Below are positions 9,176 through 20,021 of a DNA stretch of 20,021 nt, one piece after another. The stretch is from Parachlorella kessleri. Taxonomy: Eukaryota > Chlorophyta > Trebouxiophyceae > Chlorellales > Chlorellaceae. Location of the stretch: contig BBXU01000215.1 in the NCBI GenBank assembly GCA_001598975.1, positions 1 to 20,021 of the forward strand. The letters are read 5' to 3'. The position numbers and the translations under genes were made by a program. Below the pieces are notes generated by a model. It searched no databases. It worked only from the letters and a program-made list of their open reading frames with translations, and was not told the origin of the DNA. Positions within the stretch are counted from its first letter, which is position 1, and each line of letters opens with the position of its first letter.

Positions 9176-9819
9176 GCATGGGCGAAATAGTACAGGATCA
9201 GTGCAATAAACTGTGATGTCGGGAGAGGATAGCTTTTTCCCAAAGTGCCAAGCTATCCACCAACAACCCATCTCTAGACTCCGTACACAACACATCCTAT
9301 ACCCGGCAAGACCAAATGCCAGCAACATAAATATCTATGCTGTGAACCTGGCAATATTCTATGCAACCCTCTTCTTCTGTGTACCAAGTTCCTATAAACA
9401 CTCCATACTGATTATCTCATGTATATCAACTATGCTATCTGCGATATGCATAATATACACCAGACTCCTTTCATCCCATACATCTGTGCGCGTAACTCTG
9501 TTGTTACAGCCTGTGCACTTCACGCTTATCACCAACACTTGGCAACTGCCACTGGCAGCTGCGTCTAGCAGAGCAGCAAGCTGTTGGCTGACCTCTTGCT
9601 GTCATGTGCATTCCATCCTGCTAAGCTGCCCCGCTCAGATGAATACAGGTACTAACAAAACCAGAAGTGTAGGATGAGTACTGAAATCTGCACAGGCCGA
9701 CTTGCCTACTCAGGCCCAACTTGCCAGCACGTCAAGTGCTTGTCAGGTAATCCACATATTCTCATCTGCCACGTCAAAAACAATGCCGCCGCAACCTGAC
9801 CAGGATGGCAGGTGAAACG

Positions 9820-9925
9820 TATGTACAAGAGGGTAAAGTAGTGCGAGCCGTGGGGAGGTATGGGTCACCTGTACTAATAGGACGGGATGCAGTTGTGCTC
9901 TGAGGCTTGCGTGAGGTGAGAATTA
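9820..9925. repeat. Degenerate dispersed repeat, copy A
   Basis: It shares AGGACGGGATGCAG (9879-9892) and flanking partial matches (GTGC, GAGxCTTGCxTGAG; upstream GAGGT...GTAC) with a second copy around 10848-10942 inside UFM1 intron 3. Limits are approximate. Confidence 0.4.
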
Positions 9926-10229
9926 TTGACACATTCGAACATGGTGATCTGCCCTCCCAAGGAGCTGCAAGTGATTCGAGGAAGTTTGCATGCATTGTGG
10001 TAAGAAGGTATGTAGTATAAGCAGTTTGCCTTGGGGTGAAAGGGTGACTCTTGCGCCCAAAAGTGCCACGGTGGTGGCGGCAATCAACCTAGGTGAAGTT
10101 GGAACTCTCACTCTGTCGTGCAACGACTTCAGCACATTATTTAATACATTTTCGTCCTACTGCTGGTATTGCCTTGTTGGACACTACATTCGGGGCCCTC
10201 GCGCGGATCACTTAATTGTTGAAAACGAC

Positions 10230-11135
10230 ATGTCAAAAGGTGCAGACTCCTTCGCAGTCCTTAGCCATAGCGCCGGATGGCAACATGTGGACTGGAGAGG
10301 GTGCTGTAGGCTCCCAGTACCTGATAGCTACGTTACGAGGCCCTTTGTTGCGTCACCAGACAGCGGCCCAGACTGCCAGTGCTTCAGCTTGCTGGCCTCT
10401 AAACTCCTGGCAACTGAGAGCATGCTCTGCCTTGCCACGTAGTTACCTTCAAAATCGTGCTTACAAGCGACGCTGCGCTTCCCTATCGGGTCTTTAGTGT
10501 GCCTGAGGATGCTCCCTTCACAGCAGTACTAAAATTTGCAGCTGAAGAGGTAAGTATGCATGCACTTGTGCCATGAAGCGAGCCGGCCAGGTCTTTCCTT
10601 GCCCAGCTTGGGCACCCTGCTTGAGCTTCTGGACCCCTGGCACATGCTCCTCACCTCATCCATATATAGTGCCTGTCCAGAGTCAAAATAACGGTCAGAG
10701 TATCCCACTGCAGTTCAAGGTCCCTGCCCAGACCTCGGCAATCATTACAAATGGTAGGTTACCAACACGACAGTCCCTGACCCGCCCTCTGCCTGTCATT
10801 GCCGTGCCTCGCCAGCCATCAGCGAGTCTTGTTACTAGCATTTAGCATGGGTGGCAGGTAGTGCAAACAGGGTGTAAGAGGTGAGCTGGACGTACAGGAC
10901 GGGATGCAGAGTGCGCCCGAGTCTTGCCTGAGTGCTGAGCCAGTAGTTCCCTCCCCTAGCGTTTGACGATGCGTGGTACGCTAGCAACGTTGTGGCCAGC
11001 CCCAAGCCACTGTTGGCGGTGCTTGCCGCAGATGGTGTTGGCATCAACCCTTCACAGACAGCTGGCAACGTCTTCCTCAAGCATGGCTCTGAACTACGAC
11101 TAATCCCAAGGGACCGAGTTGGTGGCCGGCGATGA
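10230..11135 (+). CDS. UFM1: Ubiquitin-fold modifier 1 (UFM1), 4 exons
   Basis: Coding exons are 10230-10239, 10443-10549, 10714-10753 and 11032-11135, giving 86 residues (human UFM1 has 85). The protein matches UFM1 throughout: [20 protein letters not shown], then a [10 protein letters not shown] helix, [13 protein letters not shown], and [20 protein letters not shown] with [11 protein letters not shown]1 is conjugated to target lysines by UBA5, UFC1 and UFL1, with ribosomal protein uL24 (RPL26) on ER-bound ribosomes the best-known target. It is matured by UFSP proteases that expose a C-terminal Gly; here that is Gly83, with a GRR tail instead of the human Ser-Cys. The first coding exon holds only MSK plus one base. 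It was chosen because ATGTCAAAAG ends in phase 1, exactly what the TAG acceptor at 10442 requires. That donor (GTGCAG) and acceptor are weak, so exon 1 is less certain than exons 2-4. Confidence 0.93.
10848..10942. repeat. Degenerate dispersed repeat, copy B (in UFM1 intron 3)
   Basis: It matches copy A at 9820-9925, with an identical 14-base core at 10896-10909 and partly conserved flanks in the same orientation. It could be an old transposon fragment or a local duplication. Confidence 0.4.
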
Positions 11136-11484
11136 GGGCTGGCTCAGAGCGGGGCCCCCCCTAGGCAGGGAGCTTTGCAACATGTGTTACCTATGCATGA
11201 TGTAGGCTACCATGACAAGGACAGGTTAACGTGCTAGAATAGCTGACGTGTAGGTTGAGCACACTGCTTTCTGCAATGATGAAGCTCCTGGTCTATTTCG
11301 GCTGTGCAAGGGATGCTCGCAATTTTGGAAACGACGCATAAGCCAGTCAGCCTCTCTAGACATCTGTGCCATGTCAAGGCTCGACTGTGTGCCATGCCAT
11401 CTATGCCAGTGACTGTCAAGGACCCTGTAGCTAAAAGCTGAGAAACGCTGGTCCTAGCAGCCTCCTCCATGCAGGTCATGCGCA
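11136..11484. other. Convergent gap between UFM1 and the lysyl-tRNA synthetase
   Basis: This 349-bp stretch must hold the 3' UTR ends of both genes. I find no TGTAA on either strand within it, so the true 3' ends may overlap the neighbouring gene or use variant signals. Confidence 0.5.
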
Positions 11485-17024
<5,540 letters not shown>

Positions 17025-17433
17025 CCTAAGACTCATCGTTGTCGGGAGAGATGTACCTCCACAACACCTTTGCATGCTACTCTTAAAGTTGAATACGACA
17101 CTTAGTGGACGAAGTGCTTGGGTTGCAGACGCCTATAGCCAAGGAATGATGCAGCATGCAGCCATCCCAGCACAGACAAGCTAATTTGTGGGCGATACGA
17201 CCATTTATTTGCACACACACGCATCCCTAAAGCCCGTTAAAGCATGGTTTTCCTTAGCCTGACTCAGCAGCTGTCACGTGTGGTCATCCCAGCTTGGCCA
17301 AGGTTGATACCGAAAGCTAGCCTAATTTCGAACTAACAACAATCAGCAGCACCTTTACAAGGCGTGACGCACCTTTCTGCATGTTGCATCGCCAGCATCA
17401 CTAGGTGTCAAAAGTGGGTTGCTAAGTGCCAAC
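17025..17433. promoter_or_regulatory. Head-to-head intergenic region between LysRS and the BtuF-like gene
   Basis: About 409 bp separate the two start codons and must hold both promoters. It contains a G-box-type palindrome CACGTG at 17275-17280, a common plant and algal bZIP/bHLH site. No clear TATA box is seen. The regulatory role is inferred. Confidence 0.4.
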
Positions 17434-19718
17434 ATGCGTGTTGTGTCGCTGCTCCCAAGTGCAACAGACACGATGGTTGCTCTGGAGCTCACCAGCATGC
17501 TTGTCGGAAGGTCTCACGAAGTGAGTAGCCTCAGGCCTTGCCTAGGCAAGTCCTACGCTGTGGCTGAAGTGAGCTCACTAAGCATTGTCGACCTTTCTCA
17601 CTTGACACGGCGTCATAGAGACAGATGGGTGTGTTCGTGCAGTGTGACTGTGCAGAGGTGCAAACTCTGCCTGCCCTCACAAGTAGCCGCCTTGGCAACA
17701 TCCCTGTGGACGAGATAGACGCAGTTATGGTAAGCCAAGAAGATGTTCTGCGCTCATAACTGAGCTTTCAATCCAACTTTTTGGAAGGGTTTTCACCCGA
17801 TACCAATGCTTTTGTAGTGCAGAGTGCCAGCGCTGCTGCTGTGCAAGAACTGACGCTCCTGGGCCCCCAACTGGCCATCCCCCTCTTAGAATACGGTGAG
17901 CAGCCTTCCACAAGGTGCTCTGGCGCAGGCATAGCGTGTCATGGCACTATTACTATGGCAGTGCTGCTTGGGCGGCACCCAGCCTATGGGAGAGTGTTGA
18001 ATGCTGCCTACCTGTGGACTATCTGCAGTGCAGTCTCTGGACATGCAGGGGCTCTCACCCTGAACCATCCATGCACCACACTAAGCACACTACATACACC
18101 TATGAACCGTCCACTCTGCGTTACCTGCCCACTTGCAGGGCTGTGTGTGTACCACCTATTTGTCGAGCGGCTCCGAGAGCTCCGCCCAGATGTGATACTG
18201 ACGTGCCTCCAGGCGGCTCACGGGGCGGTACTACAGGCAGAGCTGATGCAGGCAGCGCTGGAGGCGGCCCTGGGATACGTCCCCAAAGTAAGAAGTCTTG
18301 GTGCCTGCAGCTTGGTCCCCCTTTCCAATTATGCCTGCTTACCGACGCAGCTGGCACCCGCCACACTGCTGTCTGACCCCCTCCTGACACGTGCATTTCC
18401 ATTAAAGTAAGAAGCCGGGCTGGAAACTTTGTCTGGTAGCCTGCCACCACATCGGCATAGTCCTTGAAGTTAATAAGACCGCAGTGACTGCTAGGCACTG
18501 AAGCCGGTCCAAATATGGGACTGCTTGTGCAGCTGAGCACGAGTGGTTTACTTTCATGTGGGGACGCTGGTGGCATGTCCGGCTGTTTGTGCAGGGATGA
18601 CTGCTCCAGGTTGTGCTGGAGCGTCCTCGGGGGACTGATGCTGCAACATGTGCTGGTGGTGCAGATGCTAGTGCTGAGTGAGGGGACTTGATACAGACAC
18701 TTACTGTTACAAGCTGTTTCTAGAAAAGTGATGTTCTCATCAATGCACACGTGCAATGGGTTGGCTCTCTGCCCTGCCCCGCAGGTGGTGCACTGCGCAG
18801 CACAAAGCCTGGCAGGGTGTTGGAGCGACATGCAGGCTATTGCAGACGCGGTTGGGCAGCCAGGAAAAGGGCAGCAGCTAGTCACGCAGCTGAAGCAGCG
18901 CTTTGAGGCAGCGGCCACAGCGTGCAAGGGGCGGCCGCCTCGGCGAGTGGCGTGTATCCAGTGGCCGCAACCGCTGTATGCTGCAGGTGAGTCGAAACGG
19001 GGGTGCGATATAGGCTGGACAGTTGCTGGAACTGTTGTAAGGGGCAAGGGGCAGTGCAAGTGGTGGCCTGACGTGTGTGCTTGCTTGATGGGCTCCCACC
19101 AAGCCAGCCCGGGGCCACTGCGCTGCCTGGCTGGTGACGTGTGTGTGCGCCACGGTAGCTTGCCACTGCGAAGCTGGCTTAGCCAGACTTCCATGCAAGC
19201 CCTGGCCATGCCTGCCCACCCCCCACTTACTCACCGCTGCCGCTGCCGCTGCCGCTGCCGCAGGCTCCTGGGTCCCCGAGATGATCGCGCTGACTGGCAG
19301 CCGCGACGTGTGTGGCCGAGTGGAGGAGGCAGTTGTACTAAGCGAGGAAGACCTGGCGCGCGCCGAGCCCGACGTGGTCATCTTTGCGCTGTGCGGCCTC
19401 ACGCTGCGGCAGTCGCGGCGCGCCGCAGCAGGCGTAGCGCGCCGCATGGGCGGCGCGGGCGGCCTGTGGGGCCGCTTGCCGGCGGCTCGCCGCGGCCGGG
19501 TGGCGGTGGTGGACGGCGAGCGGGTCTTCTCGCGGCCGGGGCCGCTGCTGGCAGATTCCTTGGAGGTGCTGGTGGAGATTCTGCAGCCAGAGGCGCAGGG
19601 GTATGGACACCAGGGCAGCCTGTGGGAGTTGTTGCCGGCAGAGGCGGCTCAGCGGCAGGGAGATGCGACGGGGTCGGATAGCGAGCAGGGTGGGGTGCTG
19701 GAGCTGGCACCGGCGTGA
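17434..19718 (+). CDS. BtuF-like (cobalamin-binding / periplasmic-binding-protein family) protein, 6 exons
   Basis: Exons are 17434-17520, 17643-17729, 17823-17895, 18139-18287, 18785-18986 and 19264-19718, giving 350 residues with all phases consistent. The start MRVVSLLPSATDTMVALELT, then LVGRSHECDC, is the hallmark N-terminus of soluble cobalamin-binding proteins of the BtuF/TroA-like class (PF01497). Later landmarks of the family follow in order: LRELRPDVILT (residues about 95-105), a long connecting helix region, GSWVPEMIALTGSRDV, EPDVVIFALCGLTL, GRVAVVDGERVFSRPGPLLA and DSLEVLVEIL. These give two Rossmann-like lobes. Bacterial members bind B12 or metal complexes for ABC import. Here no signal peptide is visible at the chosen ATG, and an unspliced upstream extension has no ATG in frame, so the protein may be cytosolic or organellar. 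The ligand is not determinable from sequence. Confidence 0.88.
19230..19263 (+). repeat. GCTGCC hexamer repeat at the acceptor of the last BtuF-like intron
   Basis: About four tandem CGCTGC/GCTGCC units run straight into the CAG acceptor at 19261-19263 and replace an ordinary polypyrimidine tract. Length changes here could alter acceptor choice. Confidence 0.7.
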
Positions 19719-20021
19719 GGGTGGCTCACAGTTATTACAGTATCCTTGAACATTGTGCTGTTGATGAGTCGAGGGCCTGTAGTAATGCCCTGCTGATTAG
19801 TGCACCAGTGTCATTATGCAAAAATGTGCGGCATGGTTTCCTATGGGGTCTTTTGGGGAGGGGCATGTAGCGCTGGAAAGCACAGAAAGTCAGACGCAGG
19901 TGTGACAGCGTCAAGAAGTGGGTGATCAAGCACCCTGACCGACCTTCCTTTGAGACCGGGACAGGGCGAGATGAGTACTACTGCTAGCTAGTAGCTACTA
20001 TAGTAGCTTTGCAGCCATTGT
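19719..20021. other. 3' flank of the BtuF-like gene
   Basis: About 300 bp to the window edge. No TGTAA is seen on the plus strand and no gene is recognised. The last 45 bases contain short CTAGTAG/TAGCTAC inverted elements. Confidence 0.4.

Larger units (their letters stand above)
8714..10229. other. 3' UTR and 1.5 kb stretch without a recognisable gene
   Basis: The left part is the 3' UTR of the secreted-protein gene. Around 9260-9500 the base composition becomes clearly more A/T-rich than its surroundings, and a 154-codon open frame (9213-9677) runs through it with no recognisable domain. The right end should hold the UFM1 promoter and one copy of a degenerate repeat (9820-9925). No gene is supported. 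Confidence 0.5.

Noticed and set aside
17761..17822. Longer version of BtuF-like exon 3 starting at the AAG acceptor near 17787
   Set aside because: In the phase demanded by exon 2 it meets a TAG within ten codons; the TGCAG acceptor at 17818-17822 keeps the frame open.
18121..19209. A 362-codon open frame on the minus strand, the longest in the window
   Set aside because: It lies antisense across exons 4 and 5 and two introns of the well-supported BtuF-like gene, has Ser/Pro/Thr-rich composition with no domain, and is explained by GC-rich codon shadowing.
18728..19681. A 317-codon plus-strand open frame
   Set aside because: It contains BtuF-like exon 5 in the correct frame but then reads through intron 5 into the wrong frame of exon 6, giving Arg-rich nonsense after residue 87 or so.

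Overview
The window reads as nuclear DNA of a green alga, most likely Chlorophyceae (volvocalean type). Genes are dense with short introns (about 80-680 bp) bounded by GT(A/G)AG donors and TGCAG acceptors. Some genes have TGTAA polyadenylation signals a few hundred bases downstream. Two genes encode likely organelle transit peptides, and one encodes a secreted Ala/Cys-rich protein with a Ser-Pro tail of the kind found in algal cell walls. No bacterial operon, rRNA, tRNA, CRISPR array or intact mobile element was seen. Species cannot be fixed from the sequence alone.

Left part (1-5350). The first exon of a DUF952-family gene runs leftward off the window edge. It is divergent from a three-exon gene (467-1585) for a 182-residue, probably plastid-targeted protein of unknown function. 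That gene converges on a four-exon minus-strand gene (3627-2089) for a 198-residue protein with two UBA-like modules at its C-terminus. From 3628 to 5350 no full gene is supported; the stretch holds a 56-bp tandem duplication and one orphan coding-like stretch.

Middle part (5351-11135). A nine-exon gene (5351-8713) encodes a 469-residue secreted protein made of two copies of a Cys-patterned, Ala-rich module. One copy carries two introns that the other lacks. After about 1.5 kb without a recognisable gene comes a four-exon UFM1 gene (10230-11135) whose first coding exon is 10 nt long.

Right part (11485-20021). A twelve-exon organellar-type lysyl-tRNA synthetase (17024-11485, minus) lies head to head, 409 bp apart, with a six-exon gene (17434-19718, plus). 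The latter encodes a protein of the BtuF-like (cobalamin-binding / periplasmic-binding-protein) family. The genes look like an ordinary mixture of unlinked housekeeping functions rather than a pathway cluster.

All gene models were assembled by hand from reading frames, splice consensus and intron phase. Every internal junction listed preserves the frame.
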